Shown here one piece after another: positions 18,597 through 26,969 of a stretch of DNA of 64,000 bases. The position numbers were made by a program, and so were the translations under genes. Every line of letters begins with the position of its first letter. Position 1 is the first letter of the stretch. Source of the DNA: Lachnospiraceae bacterium (GTDB taxonomy: Bacteria > Bacillota > Clostridia > Lachnospirales > Lachnospiraceae); assembly GCA_022781985.1 (NCBI GenBank), contig JALESH010000021.1:23412-87411 (forward strand), in the 5' to 3' direction. The notes below the pieces were generated by a model. The model was not told the DNA's origin and did no database searches. It worked only from the letters and a program-made list of their open reading frames with translations.

Positions 18597-19747
18597 GGAG
18601 GAAGCTGAGTGTTTATATCCATATTCCATTCTGTGTAAAAAAATGCTTCTATTGTGACTTTCTCTCCTTCCCGGCTCCGGCGGAGGAGAGAGAGGTCTAT
18701 GTGCAGGCGCTTTTGAGGGAGATAGAGGCAGAGGCAGCCCGGTATGCAGGCGATAGGATAGAGACGGTTTTTTTTGGAGGAGGAACGCCGTCCCTGCTGT
18801 GGGAAGGGCAGATCGGGAATGTTTTGGAACGGCTTGCCTCCTTGCTTTCTCTCAGCGGCGATGCAGAGATCACCATGGAGGTCAATCCGGGAACGGCAGC
18901 GGGAGATCGGCTGAAGGGCTATCGGAGGGCGGGAGTGAACCGGCTGAGCATCGGAACCCAGTCCCTGCAGGATGGGGAGCTGGCCCGGCTGGGAAGGATA
19001 CACAGGGCGGAAGATTTTTATAAAACCTATGAAGCGGCCAGAGGGGCAGGCTTTGAAAATATCAATGTGGATATCATGGCGGCTCTGCCGGGCCAGAAGG
19101 AAGAGGCTTATATGGATACCCTCCACAGAGTGGCGGAGGTGGGGCCGGAGCACATCTCGGCCTACAGCCTGATCGTGGAGGAAAATACACCCTTCTGGGA
19201 GTTGTACGGAGAAGGCCGGCAGCCGGCAGGGCAGCCCCCGCTGCCTGCTGAGGAAGAGGAAAGAAGGCTGGACGGGGCCACAGAGAGGTTTCTGGAGGCA
19301 CAGGGCTATCGACGCTATGAGATCTCCAATTATGCTAGGGAGGGGTGGGAATGCCGTCATAATATGGCCTGCTGGAAAAGGTATGACTATGTGGGCTTTG
19401 GACTGGGCGCGGCTTCAATGGTGGACAATGTGCGCTGGAGGAACACCCCGGATATGTCCTGTTATTTGGCGGGCGCAGGCGGCCCCGGGGACGGTATCCG
19501 GGAACAGGTGCAGAGGCTGAGTGAGGCAGAGCAGATGGAGGAATTCATGTTCCTAGGGCTCCGGCTCACAGAGGGGGTTTCAGCGGAGGATTTCGGGAGG
19601 CTGTTCGGCAGGGATATTTATCAGGTGTATGGAAAAACCATTGAGAAGCTGAGCCGGCAGGGTCTTCTTCTGGCTGGCCGACGTCTTCGTCTGACGCCCT
19701 ATGGACGAGACATCAGTAACTATGTGATGGCAGAGTTTTTATTTTGA
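18593..19747 (+). CDS. hemW: Radical SAM heme chaperone HemW
   Basis: HemW (384 aa) resembles oxygen-independent coproporphyrinogen III oxidase but belongs to the heme-chaperone branch. The cluster motif CVKKCFYC (residues ~12-19) keeps the CX3CX2C spacing, followed by [10 protein letters not shown] and ENVNPGT-like radical-SAM strands. Its ATG lies inside the lepA stop. In many Firmicutes hemW is followed by hrcA-grpE-dnaK; here sigK follows instead, with its own promoter. Confidence 0.93.
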   Translation: MRRKLSVYIHIPFCVKKCFYCDFLSFPAPAEEREVYVQALLREIEAEAARYAGDRIETVFFGGGTPSLLWEGQIGNVLERLASLLSLSGDAEITMEVNPGTAAGDRLKGYRRAGVNRLSIGTQSLQDGELARLGRIHRAEDFYKTYEAARGAGFENINVDIMAALPGQKEEAYMDTLHRVAEVGPEHISAYSLIVEENTPFWELYGEGRQPAGQPPLPAEEEERRLDGATERFLEAQGYRRYEISNYAREGWECRHNMACWKRYDYVGFGLGAASMVDNVRWRNTPDMSCYLAGAGGPGDGIREQVQRLSEAEQMEEFMFLGLRLTEGVSAEDFGRLFGRDIYQVYGKTIEKLSRQGLLLAGRRLRLTPYGRDISNYVMAEFLF

Positions 19748-19756
19748 TAAAAAATC

Positions 19757-19785
19757 TTGATATTTTTACCATATCTTTGTATAAT
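19757..19785 (+). promoter_or_regulatory. Sigma-A-type promoter upstream of sigK
   Basis: TTGATA (19757-19762), 17 bases, perfect TATAAT (19780-19785). Start of transcription would be near 19792, giving a leader of about 105 bases. A vegetative-type promoter in front of a late mother-cell sigma factor is unexpected; sporulation promoters may also be present but I could not recognise one with confidence. Confidence 0.65.
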
Positions 19786-19791
19786 ATAGAT

Positions 19792-19896
19792 AATTCCGAA
19801 TATAGGCTCTTATGTTTGAGTGAATTTACCGGGTGGAAAGGCACCTGCAAGGCAGCAAGGTCATAGAATATAATAAATTGACTTTGGGGGCGCCTT
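19792..19896 (+). promoter_or_regulatory. Structured leader of sigK with possible RBS sequestration
   Basis: Several short stems fit together: GGTG/CACC (19832-19835 with 19842-19845), CTGC/GCAG (19845-19848 with 19852-19855) and CAAGGTCA/TGACTTTG (19856-19863 with 19879-19886), the last ending at the GGGGG ribosome-binding site. In an alternative fold AAAGGC (19837-19842) pairs with GCCTTT (19892-19897), with further C-G pairs, covering the ribosome-binding site and the first base of the start codon. It matches no riboswitch class I know. Confidence 0.4.
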
Positions 19897-20550
19897 TTGA
19901 AAACTTTTCAAAAACCTTTAACTGCGGAAGAAGAAGCCCATTATATCCGGATGCTGCAGGAAGGGAGCAGCACAGAGGCCGGTGAGGCAAGAGAGATCCT
20001 GATCGAACGCAACCTGCGTCTGGTTGCCCACATTGCCAAGAAGTATCAGAACGTGGACGAAGATATGGAAGATCTGATTTCCATTGGAACCATAGGACTT
20101 ATCAAGGCAGTAGCCTCATTTGATTCGGGCAAGGGGAAGCTGAGCACATATGCCTCCCGATGCATCGACAATGAGCTGCTGATGCTGCTGCGGTCGAAAA
20201 AGAAAACCTCAAAGGAGGTATCTTTATATGAACCGATAGGTACAGATAAAGAAGGAAATGAGATTAATTTGCTGGATATCATAGAAGCGGAGCAGGTGGA
20301 TGTGGCGGATAAAATGGAGCTGGCTGCCAATTTAAGGAAGCTGGCTCGTATCCTGCAGAGGTTGGAGGGACGGGAAAGGGAGATCATCTATCTGAGGTAT
20401 GGGATCTCCACAGGCAGGGAAGTGACACAGAGGGAAATCGGAGAGATGCTGGGAATATCCAGAAGCTATGTGTCGCGGATTGAAAAAAGGGCACTGAATA
20501 AATTGAGAAAAGGCTTTGAGAAAGAAAATAATATGAAATACGACAGATAG
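19897..20550 (+). CDS. sigK: Late mother-cell sporulation sigma factor SigK
   Basis: A 217-aa sigma-70 factor with region 2 (NLRLVAHIAKKY, DLISIGTIGLIKAV), the linker SLYEPIGTDKEGNEI and region 4.2 (TQREIGEMLGISRSYVSRIEKRAL). These segments match SigK, which drives late mother-cell genes of sporulation. Bacillus pro-SigK carries a ~20-residue prosequence before the KPL/QPL segment; here only five residues precede it. An in-frame TGA at 19879 excludes a longer product. The start is a TTG at 19897 with GGGGG six bases upstream. The gene is contiguous, with no skin-type interruption. A degenerate HD-GYP gene follows 11 bases later. Confidence 0.92.
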   Translation: MKTFQKPLTAEEEAHYIRMLQEGSSTEAGEAREILIERNLRLVAHIAKKYQNVDEDMEDLISIGTIGLIKAVASFDSGKGKLSTYASRCIDNELLMLLRSKKKTSKEVSLYEPIGTDKEGNEINLLDIIEAEQVDVADKMELAANLRKLARILQRLEGREREIIYLRYGISTGREVTQREIGEMLGISRSYVSRIEKRALNKLRKGFEKENNMKYDR

Positions 20551-20561
20551 GGGGAGAAACC

Positions 20562-21728
20562 ATGCTTTTTGTCAAAACAAATAAATTAAAAAAGGGAATG
20601 CGGCTTGCGAGACCTATTTATAATAGGGACGGGGTGCTGCTCTATGAGCGTAATTCCAAGCTTACCTCGCAGGGAGTCCTCAGTATTAAGGCTTTTGGGC
20701 TGCTGGGCTTATTTATTCTTGAACCGGCGGAACCGGTTCCCCCAATGACCCAGGAGGATATCCTGTTTGAGCGTTTTCAGACCATGACCGTGTTTGCTTT
20801 GAGAGAAGAACTGAACAGGATCAAAAATGATGAGAAAAAGAGTCCGAAGCTTCAGGTTATCGTAAATAATATTCAGAGACGTTACGGCCATCTGGACAAA
20901 AAGATTAATTTTATCCAGAACCTCAGAAGCAAGGAAGATTATGTATATAAGCATGTCCTGAACGTGGCCATATTAAGCGCCATGATGACCCATGCTTTAA
21001 AAATGAGTGTGGAGGAGCAGGCTGAAGTGGTGATAGCGGCTCTTTTGCATGAGATAGGCAAGCTGTCGGTGCCGAAGGAAATTTTAGAGAAGGATGAGCC
21101 TGATGAGGCTGAGCTGGAGATTATCTCTACCTATGAGCTGACGGGGCATGAGCTGATCGGCAAGGTGCTGCCGGATTCGCCCAATGTAAGAAGAATCTGT
21201 GTGCAGGCTCACAAGGCCATGGAAGCGATACAGAGGGGAGGGACTTTGGATAACAAGAGGCTGCTGCAGGGAGCCAAGGTACTGATCGTGGCAGGGGCAT
21301 ATGACCGGATGACGGCCATGCAGCTGGATCATGCGCCGGAGTCGGAGGTGAGTGCTGTCAGGTATCTGCTGCACAATCAGGAGTTCTTCGATTCGGATGC
21401 TATTGATGCGCTGATTCGCTCCATCAATATACTGATACCCGGTGTGAGTGTAGAACTTAACACAGGTGAAAAGGCCATCGTGATAAAAAATAATGACCAT
21501 AATGTTCTGCGCCCCAGAGTGCTTTGCTTCAAAAATAACAATATCATAGATCTGAGCGAGAAGGAATATGATGATGTCAAGGTTGTTGACATTATGAAGA
21601 CTATGGATAACCGGTATATTTTTGATACGAAGACTCTGCGGGAAAACGGTATCTTTGTGCCGGAGCCGGAAGAGGCGGAGATGCAGAAGGGGATTGAAGA
21701 GGCTGATGAGGAAGATGCGGAAGCATAA
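20562..21728 (+). CDS. Degenerate HD-GYP-domain protein
   Basis: A 388-aa protein with an N-terminal ~90-residue region typical of clostridial HD-GYP proteins (KLKKGMRLARPIYNRDGVLL) and a central HD-type helical domain (~125-280). The catalytic signature is eroded. LLHDIGK has become LLHEIGK (the metal-binding Asp is Glu), HHE reads AHKAME, and the GYP motif is missing; YKHV, GHELIG and AYDRMTA remain. A canonical HD-GYP hydrolyses cyclic di-GMP; this one is probably inactive or altered and may act as a binding or scaffold protein. The C-terminal ~100 residues are PilZ-like in length but not recognisable. It is likely cotranscribed with sigK. Confidence 0.8.
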   Translation: MLFVKTNKLKKGMRLARPIYNRDGVLLYERNSKLTSQGVLSIKAFGLLGLFILEPAEPVPPMTQEDILFERFQTMTVFALREELNRIKNDEKKSPKLQVIVNNIQRRYGHLDKKINFIQNLRSKEDYVYKHVLNVAILSAMMTHALKMSVEEQAEVVIAALLHEIGKLSVPKEILEKDEPDEAELEIISTYELTGHELIGKVLPDSPNVRRICVQAHKAMEAIQRGGTLDNKRLLQGAKVLIVAGAYDRMTAMQLDHAPESEVSAVRYLLHNQEFFDSDAIDALIRSINILIPGVSVELNTGEKAIVIKNNDHNVLRPRVLCFKNNNIIDLSEKEYDDVKVVDIMKTMDNRYIFDTKTLRENGIFVPEPEEAEMQKGIEEADEEDAEA

Positions 21729-21777
21729 TCTTTTATGAGGCAGCCTGATTATTTTTATATTCTGAGTTTTAATTTTC

Positions 21778-21822
21778 ATATATTCGATACGTCCGGCGTT
21801 CTGCCGAACGTACCGAATATAT
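21778..21822 (+). terminator. Long hairpin after the HD-GYP gene
   Basis: Arms 21778-21797 and 21803-21822 pair over 20 positions with two G-T type mismatches and a five-base loop. There is no T-run behind it, so it is either an atypical terminator or a 3'-end stabiliser. The rest of the 210-base gap before yifB shows no gene. Confidence 0.55.
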
Positions 21823-21938
21823 AAGATTCTGATTGGGGATTCTCCCATTATTCCAAATTTTATTGTTCCTGATTCTTTTTCTGGGATCCAGAAGAGCTGC
21901 TTTATTTTTATACAAATTCATAGATAAAAGGAGGGTAT

Positions 21939-23462
21939 ATGTACAGTACGATTGTGTCTGCTGCCGTCTGCGGCATGGAGGTGGTTATGGTACACGTGGA
22001 GGTTGACATAGCACAGGGCCTGCCCGGCTTTATACTGGTAGGGTATTTGAGCGGAGAGGTAAAGGAAGCGGGGGAGAGAGTAAGGATAGCTTTGAAAAAT
22101 GCGGGGGTCAGCCTGCCGCCTATGAGGATTACGGTGAATCTTTCCCCGGCTCATATAAAAAAGGGCGGGACTGCCTTTGATTTGCCTATTGCCATTGGAA
22201 TTCTGAGAACCCTGGGCTACATACCTCCCGACAGTACAGAAGGGCTGCTGGCGGTGGGAGAGCTGAGCCTGAATGGAACGGTAAATCCGGTGAGAGGGGT
22301 GCTGCCCCTGGTAAAAAAGGGAAGGGAGGAGGGCTTTGGCCGCTGCATGGTACCCATGGAAAACTGCTGGGAGGGAAGGATGATAGGGGGCATGGATATC
22401 ATCGGTGCTAGGGACTTGAATGGGGTCATGGAATATCTCAGAAATGGCAGAAGGGAAGAGGAGAGAGAAGACAGACACTGTGAAATGCAGGAGATGAAGC
22501 AGGGGGATTTCGGGGAGATTGCAGGTCAGACTGCGGCGAAGAGGGCAGCGGAGATAGCGGCGGCAGGGTTCCACAACCTGCTTCTCATCGGGCCGCCGGG
22601 TTCCGGAAAGACGATGATAGCAAAACGAATCCCGGGGATCCTGCCTCCCCTTACGGAGGAGGAAAGGCTGGAGGTATCTTCCATTTATAGTGTGGCCGGG
22701 CTTCTGGCCGGCAGGCATTCCCTTATTTCCCACAGGCCTTTTATGAATCCCCATCACACCATCACGGCACAGGCTCTTGTGGGAGGCGGGAGGACGGTGA
22801 GGCCGGGAATCATAAGTCTGGCACATAAAGGAGTATTGTTTTTTGACGAGCTTCCGGAATTTAAGACAAATACTGTGGATCTGCTCAGGCAGCCCCTGGA
22901 GGAAAAACAGATCCGTATTGTGAGACTGGAGGGAAGTTATGCTTTTCCCGCAGATATTATGTTCGTGGCTGCCATGAATCCCTGTCCCTGCGGCTACTAT
23001 CCGGATATGAACAGATGCCGATGTACTGCGCCCAGTGTGAGACGATATCAGAACCATGTGTCCGGGCCGGTGCTTGACAGGATAGATATCTGTGCCGGAG
23101 TCTCTCCTATTGAAATCAGCCAGCTGGGTGAGGGGCATGTGCAGGAAAGCAGTGAAGCTATACGGTCAAGGGTGATGAGGGCGAGAAGGATCCAGGAGGA
23201 AAGGTATCGGGGCAGGGAGTACCGTTTTAATTCCCTGCTTCCCCGGTGTGCTGTGGAGGAATTCTGTTTTCTGGAAAAGGAAGAAAGGGAGTTTCTGGGG
23301 CGGGCCTATACCCGCACAGGAATGAGTGCCAGAGCCTACTACCGTGTGCTGAGAGTGGCCAGAACCATTGCGGATCTGGAGGAATCTGAGAGAATCACCG
23401 AATTACATCTGGCAGAGGCTCTGGAATGCCGAATGGCGGGAGAAAAATATTGGGAAAGGTAG
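21939..23462 (+). CDS. YifB-family magnesium-chelatase-like AAA+ ATPase
   Basis: A 507-aa member of the YifB/ComM family. An N-terminal Lon-protease-like domain (~1-170; LPGFILVGYLSGEVKE) precedes an AAA+ core with Walker A GPPGSGKT near residue 220 and Walker B LFFDELPEF. A cysteine cluster follows (NPCPCGYY..MNRCRC). ComM is a branch-migration helicase in natural transformation of some Gram-negatives; the role in Firmicutes is not settled. It sits directly before dprA, with four bases between, which links it to DNA uptake or recombination. GGAGGG precedes the ATG. Confidence 0.9.
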   Translation: MYSTIVSAAVCGMEVVMVHVEVDIAQGLPGFILVGYLSGEVKEAGERVRIALKNAGVSLPPMRITVNLSPAHIKKGGTAFDLPIAIGILRTLGYIPPDSTEGLLAVGELSLNGTVNPVRGVLPLVKKGREEGFGRCMVPMENCWEGRMIGGMDIIGARDLNGVMEYLRNGRREEEREDRHCEMQEMKQGDFGEIAGQTAAKRAAEIAAAGFHNLLLIGPPGSGKTMIAKRIPGILPPLTEEERLEVSSIYSVAGLLAGRHSLISHRPFMNPHHTITAQALVGGGRTVRPGIISLAHKGVLFFDELPEFKTNTVDLLRQPLEEKQIRIVRLEGSYAFPADIMFVAAMNPCPCGYYPDMNRCRCTAPSVRRYQNHVSGPVLDRIDICAGVSPIEISQLGEGHVQESSEAIRSRVMRARRIQEERYRGREYRFNSLLPRCAVEEFCFLEKEEREFLGRAYTRTGMSARAYYRVLRVARTIADLEESERITELHLAEALECRMAGEKYWER

Positions 23463-23471
23463 GAGATGGCC

Positions 23472-24608
23472 ATGGGGAATATGGAATGGGAGGAGCAGAA
23501 GGCCTATGCCTACTGGCTGGCCAGGGTGCCCGGTCTGGGTAACGGAACGAAGAAAAGACTGGAGGAGTATGCCGGATCTGCCAGGCTGGTATATGAAATG
23601 AGGAGGAGGGATCTGAAAGAGATCCTGACAGAGGCCAAAATAGAAAGGCTGATGAAGGCAAAAGAAAAGGAAGGGATCTGGGAAAGGTATGAGGAGCTGA
23701 AACGGCGGGGAATAGGCTTTTACTCCATCTGTCAGCCCGGCTATCCGGAGAAGCTGAAAAATATCCGGGATGCTCCCTATGCAGTCTACGCGGAAGGACG
23801 GCTGCCGGAGGACACAAGGCCCGCTGTGGCTGTGATAGGGGCCAGGCAATGTTCGGAATACGGACGTTTTATGGCGGAGAGATGCGGCAGGGAGCTGGCT
23901 CTGGAGGGGGTGAACGTGATAAGCGGTATGGCCAGAGGGATCGACGGGATCAGTCAGTGGGCGGCCCTAAAGGCGGGAGGGACCTCCTATGGCGTTCTGG
24001 GATGCGGCACCAACATATGCTATCCCCCGGAAAATCATCAGCTCTATGAGGCACTGAAAAGCAGGGGAGGGATATTGTCGGAGCTGCCGCCGGACACAGC
24101 GCCCAGGCCGGAGTTTTTTCCTATGCGCAACAGGCTGATCAGCGGCCTGGCTGACCTGGTGCTGATCATAGAGGCCAGGAATAAAAGCGGCACACTGATC
24201 ACAGCTGATTTGGCTCTGGAGCAGGGGAAGGAGGTGTATGTGGTGCCGGGGCGGGTGACAGATCCCCTGAGTCAGGGGTGCAACCGCCTGCTGGGGCAGG
24301 GAGCAGGGCTTATGGGCTCGATCCGGGCCATGCTGGAGGAAACAGGGCTGAGTGCCCGTGCAGCCGGAGCGGATGACCGGGAGGAGGACGCCGGGAGGAG
24401 GCCGTATGGATCGGATGGGGAAGAGGAGAGGGTTTTGCATGTGCTGGATTTTTGCCCCAAGAGCCTGGAGAATATACAGAGGGAGACCGGGATGGAATAC
24501 GGGAGGATGATGTTTGTCCTGATGAAGCTGTGTCTGGATGGCAAGGCAGAGCAGGTGTCCGCCGGACAGTTTGTTATGAAAACAGAAGACGGCTGCCGGT
24601 ATGAATAA
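23472..24608 (+). CDS. dprA: DNA-processing protein DprA/Smf
   Basis: DprA (378 aa) protects incoming single-stranded DNA and loads RecA. A SAM-like N-terminal region (WLARVPGLGNGTKKRLEEYAG) is followed by a Rossmann domain with GARQCSEYG, GMARGIDG and RNRLISGLAD, and a C-terminal winged helix. AGGAG lies six bases before ATG 23472; ATG 23466, two codons earlier, is also possible. It follows yifB and precedes topA, an arrangement shared with Bacillus subtilis (dprA-topA). Confidence 0.93.
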   Translation: MGNMEWEEQKAYAYWLARVPGLGNGTKKRLEEYAGSARLVYEMRRRDLKEILTEAKIERLMKAKEKEGIWERYEELKRRGIGFYSICQPGYPEKLKNIRDAPYAVYAEGRLPEDTRPAVAVIGARQCSEYGRFMAERCGRELALEGVNVISGMARGIDGISQWAALKAGGTSYGVLGCGTNICYPPENHQLYEALKSRGGILSELPPDTAPRPEFFPMRNRLISGLADLVLIIEARNKSGTLITADLALEQGKEVYVVPGRVTDPLSQGCNRLLGQGAGLMGSIRAMLEETGLSARAAGADDREEDAGRRPYGSDGEEERVLHVLDFCPKSLENIQRETGMEYGRMMFVLMKLCLDGKAEQVSAGQFVMKTEDGCRYE

Positions 24609-24633
24609 ATATTCTCTTTTTTCATAATATTAC

Positions 24634-24662
24634 TTGCAAGCGCAGAAATTTTATTGTATAGT
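24634..24662 (+). promoter_or_regulatory. Sigma-A-type promoter of topA
   Basis: TTGCAA (24634-24639), 17 bases, TATAGT (24657-24662), 54 bases before the start codon. Confidence 0.6.
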
Positions 24663-24716
24663 GATGCAAGTTGACTATCCGGGAAGGATAGGCTGGAGAA
24701 TGGACAGGTGAAGCGT

Positions 24717-26828
24717 ATGGCAAAGTATTTAGTGATAGTGGAGTCACCGGCAAAGGTGAAGACAATAAAAAAGTTTCTGGGACCCAACTATGAGGTGGCG
24801 GCCAGCAACGGGCATGTGAGGGATCTGCCGAAAAGCCGGCTGGGTGTGGATGTGGAGCACGGTTACGAGCCCAGATATATCACCATCAGGGGAAAGGGAG
24901 ACATCCTGGCGAATCTTCGCAAGGAGGTAAAAAAAGCAGAGAAGATCTATCTGGCAACTGACCCTGACCGGGAGGGGGAGGCCATATCCTGGCATCTGCT
25001 CAAGGCCCTGAAGCTGGAGGACAAGAAGGTATACAGGATCACATTTAATGAAATTACAAAAAATGCAGTAAAGGCGTCTCTGAAAAATGCAAGGGAGATC
25101 AATATGGATCTGGTAGATGCCCAGCAGGCCAGAAGGGTGCTTGACCGTATGGTTGGGTACTGTATTTCCCCTTTGTTATGGGCCAAGGTCAAGCGTGGGC
25201 TGAGCGCGGGCAGGGTACAGTCGGTGGCACTGCGGATCATCTGTGATAGAGAAGAGGAGATCAATGAATTTATTCCCCAGGAATATTGGACATTGGACGT
25301 TCTTTTCCGTGCCGGAGGGGAGAGGAAGCCCATTGCAGCCAGGTATTACGGAACCCGGGCAGAACGTAAGGGGATTTCCTCCGAAGAAGAACTGAAACGG
25401 ATCATGGAGGAACTGGAGGGGGCGGAATATAAGGTTGCAGAGGTGAAAAGAGGGGAACGAACCAAGAAGCCGCCGCTGGCCTTTACTACCTCTACCTTAC
25501 AGCAGGAGGCCAGTAAGGCGCTCAATTTTTCCACACAGAAAACCATGCGTCTGGCGCAGCAGCTGTACGAAGGCGTGGATATCAAAGGGAGCGGAACGGT
25601 AGGTGTCATCACCTATCTGCGTACGGATTCCACTAGGATCTCAGAGGAAGCAGAGCAGACGGCCAGGCAATATATCAGTGAGGTCTATGGAGAAGCATAT
25701 GCGGCCGTGAGTATCAGGGAGAAAAAAGAGAGCCAGAAAATACAGGATGCACACGAAGCCATCCGTCCTACGGATGTGACCAGGACTCCCGCCCAGCTGA
25801 AGGAGTCCCTGTCCCGGGATCAGTTTCGTCTGTATCAGCTGATCTGGAAGCGTTTCCTGGCCAGCCGTATGAATCCGGCTAAGTATGAAACTGCCAATGT
25901 TAAAATAGACGGGGGAAACCATCGCTTTACCGTATCCGCATCCAGGGTGGCCTTTGAGGGTTTTCTGAGTGTGTATACAGAGGATGATGAAAGAGAGGAA
26001 AACCATGCCCTGGTCAAAAGCATAGATAAGGATACAGCACTGCTGTTTGAGGGCTTTGATTATAAGCAGCACTTTACGCAGCCTGCGCCCCATTATACGG
26101 AGGCTTCCCTGGTGCGGGCCCTGGAGGAGCTGGGAATCGGACGTCCCAGCACCTATGCGCCTACTATTACAACCATATTGGCAAGGCGTTATGTGGTAAA
26201 AGAAAATAAGAATCTCTATGTAACGGAGCTGGGCGAGATCGTCAACCATATCATGAAGGAAGCCTTTGCAAGTATCGTGGATGTGCATTTTACTGCCAAT
26301 CTGGAGGCTCTTTTGGACGGAGTGGAAGAGGGGAATGTAAATTGGAAGACCATCGTGTCAAATTTTTATCCCGATCTGGAGGAGGCGGTAAAGAAGGCGG
26401 AAGAGGAGCTGGAGCACGTACAGATTGCGGATGAGGTTTCTGATGAGGTCTGTGAGCTCTGCGGCAGGCAGATGGTGATCAAGTACGGCCCTCATGGAAG
26501 GTTTTTGGCCTGTCCGGGCTTTCCCGAGTGCCGCAGCGCCAAGCCCTACTATGAAAAAATAGGTGTGGAGTGTCCGAAATGCGGTAAGGATATTGTGCTG
26601 AAAAAGACAAAGAAGGGCAGAAGGTACTATGGATGTATCGGCAATCCTGAATGTGACTTCATGGTGTGGCAGAAGCCTTCCAAGGTAAGATGCAGCCAGT
26701 GCGGCTCTATCATGCTGGAAAAGGGGAATAAGCTGGTCTGCGCAGGCGAGGACTGCGGATTTGTAAGGAATAAGGATGAAGGTCTGCAAAATGAAGAAAT
26801 AATGCCTACAAATTCGAAAATTGTTTAA
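24717..26828 (+). CDS. topA: DNA topoisomerase I
   Basis: TopA (703 aa) relaxes negative supercoils through a 5'-phosphotyrosine intermediate. The Toprim domain opens the protein (YLVIVESPAKVKTI, then DPDREGE), and the active-site tyrosine is in VGVITYLRTDSTRIS. The C-terminus carries three four-cysteine zinc ribbons, beginning with CELC, CPKC and CSQC. I preferred ATG 24717 (MAKYLV, the family N-terminus, with AGGTGA five bases away) to the GTG at 24708. Its terminator overlaps the codY promoter. Confidence 0.97.
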   Translation: MAKYLVIVESPAKVKTIKKFLGPNYEVAASNGHVRDLPKSRLGVDVEHGYEPRYITIRGKGDILANLRKEVKKAEKIYLATDPDREGEAISWHLLKALKLEDKKVYRITFNEITKNAVKASLKNAREINMDLVDAQQARRVLDRMVGYCISPLLWAKVKRGLSAGRVQSVALRIICDREEEINEFIPQEYWTLDVLFRAGGERKPIAARYYGTRAERKGISSEEELKRIMEELEGAEYKVAEVKRGERTKKPPLAFTTSTLQQEASKALNFSTQKTMRLAQQLYEGVDIKGSGTVGVITYLRTDSTRISEEAEQTARQYISEVYGEAYAAVSIREKKESQKIQDAHEAIRPTDVTRTPAQLKESLSRDQFRLYQLIWKRFLASRMNPAKYETANVKIDGGNHRFTVSASRVAFEGFLSVYTEDDEREENHALVKSIDKDTALLFEGFDYKQHFTQPAPHYTEASLVRALEELGIGRPSTYAPTITTILARRYVVKENKNLYVTELGEIVNHIMKEAFASIVDVHFTANLEALLDGVEEGNVNWKTIVSNFYPDLEEAVKKAEEELEHVQIADEVSDEVCELCGRQMVIKYGPHGRFLACPGFPECRSAKPYYEKIGVECPKCGKDIVLKKTKKGRRYYGCIGNPECDFMVWQKPSKVRCSQCGSIMLEKGNKLVCAGEDCGFVRNKDEGLQNEEIMPTNSKIV

Positions 26829-26837
26829 AAATCATGA

Positions 26838-26852
26838 TATTTTCAAAATATT
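26838..26852 (+). promoter_or_regulatory. Candidate CodY box upstream of codY
   Basis: The 15 bases from 26838 match the published CodY consensus AATTTTCWGAAAATT at 12 of 15 positions. They lie 14 bases upstream of the codY -35 box. The area is AT-rich, so a chance match is possible; autoregulation is suggested, not shown. Confidence 0.3.
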
Positions 26853-26854
26853 TA

Positions 26855-26935
26855 CCCCAAAATTGTTGAAATTGCTAAAAGACTGTGTTACAATGGGTCA
26901 AATGTGATAATTAACAGTTTTGGGGGATTTTTTTT
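26855..26935 (+). terminator. topA terminator that encloses the codY promoter
   Basis: CCCCAAAATTGTT (26855-26867) pairs with AACAGTTTTGGGG (26913-26925), 13 positions with one G-T wobble, followed by GA and eight T (26928-26935). The 45-base loop contains the -10 box of the codY promoter, whose -35 overlaps the first arm. RNA from topA carries both arms, while RNA begun at the codY promoter carries only the second. Confidence 0.7.
26866..26894 (+). promoter_or_regulatory. Sigma-A-type promoter of codY
   Basis: TTGAAA (26866-26871), 17 bases, TACAAT (26889-26894). Transcription would begin near 26901. Confidence 0.7.
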
Positions 26936-26969
26936 ACAGTAAAAAGGTGATAAAAACGGAGGTAGTGGC

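Noticed and set aside
19792..19896. Cyclic di-GMP (GEMM) or purine riboswitch in front of sigK
   Set aside because: The conserved GEMM and purine core sequences are absent, although the region looks structured.
18593..19896. hrcA-grpE-dnaK cluster expected after hemW
   Set aside because: The sequence goes straight from hemW to the sigK leader; no heat-shock genes or CIRCE element are seen.
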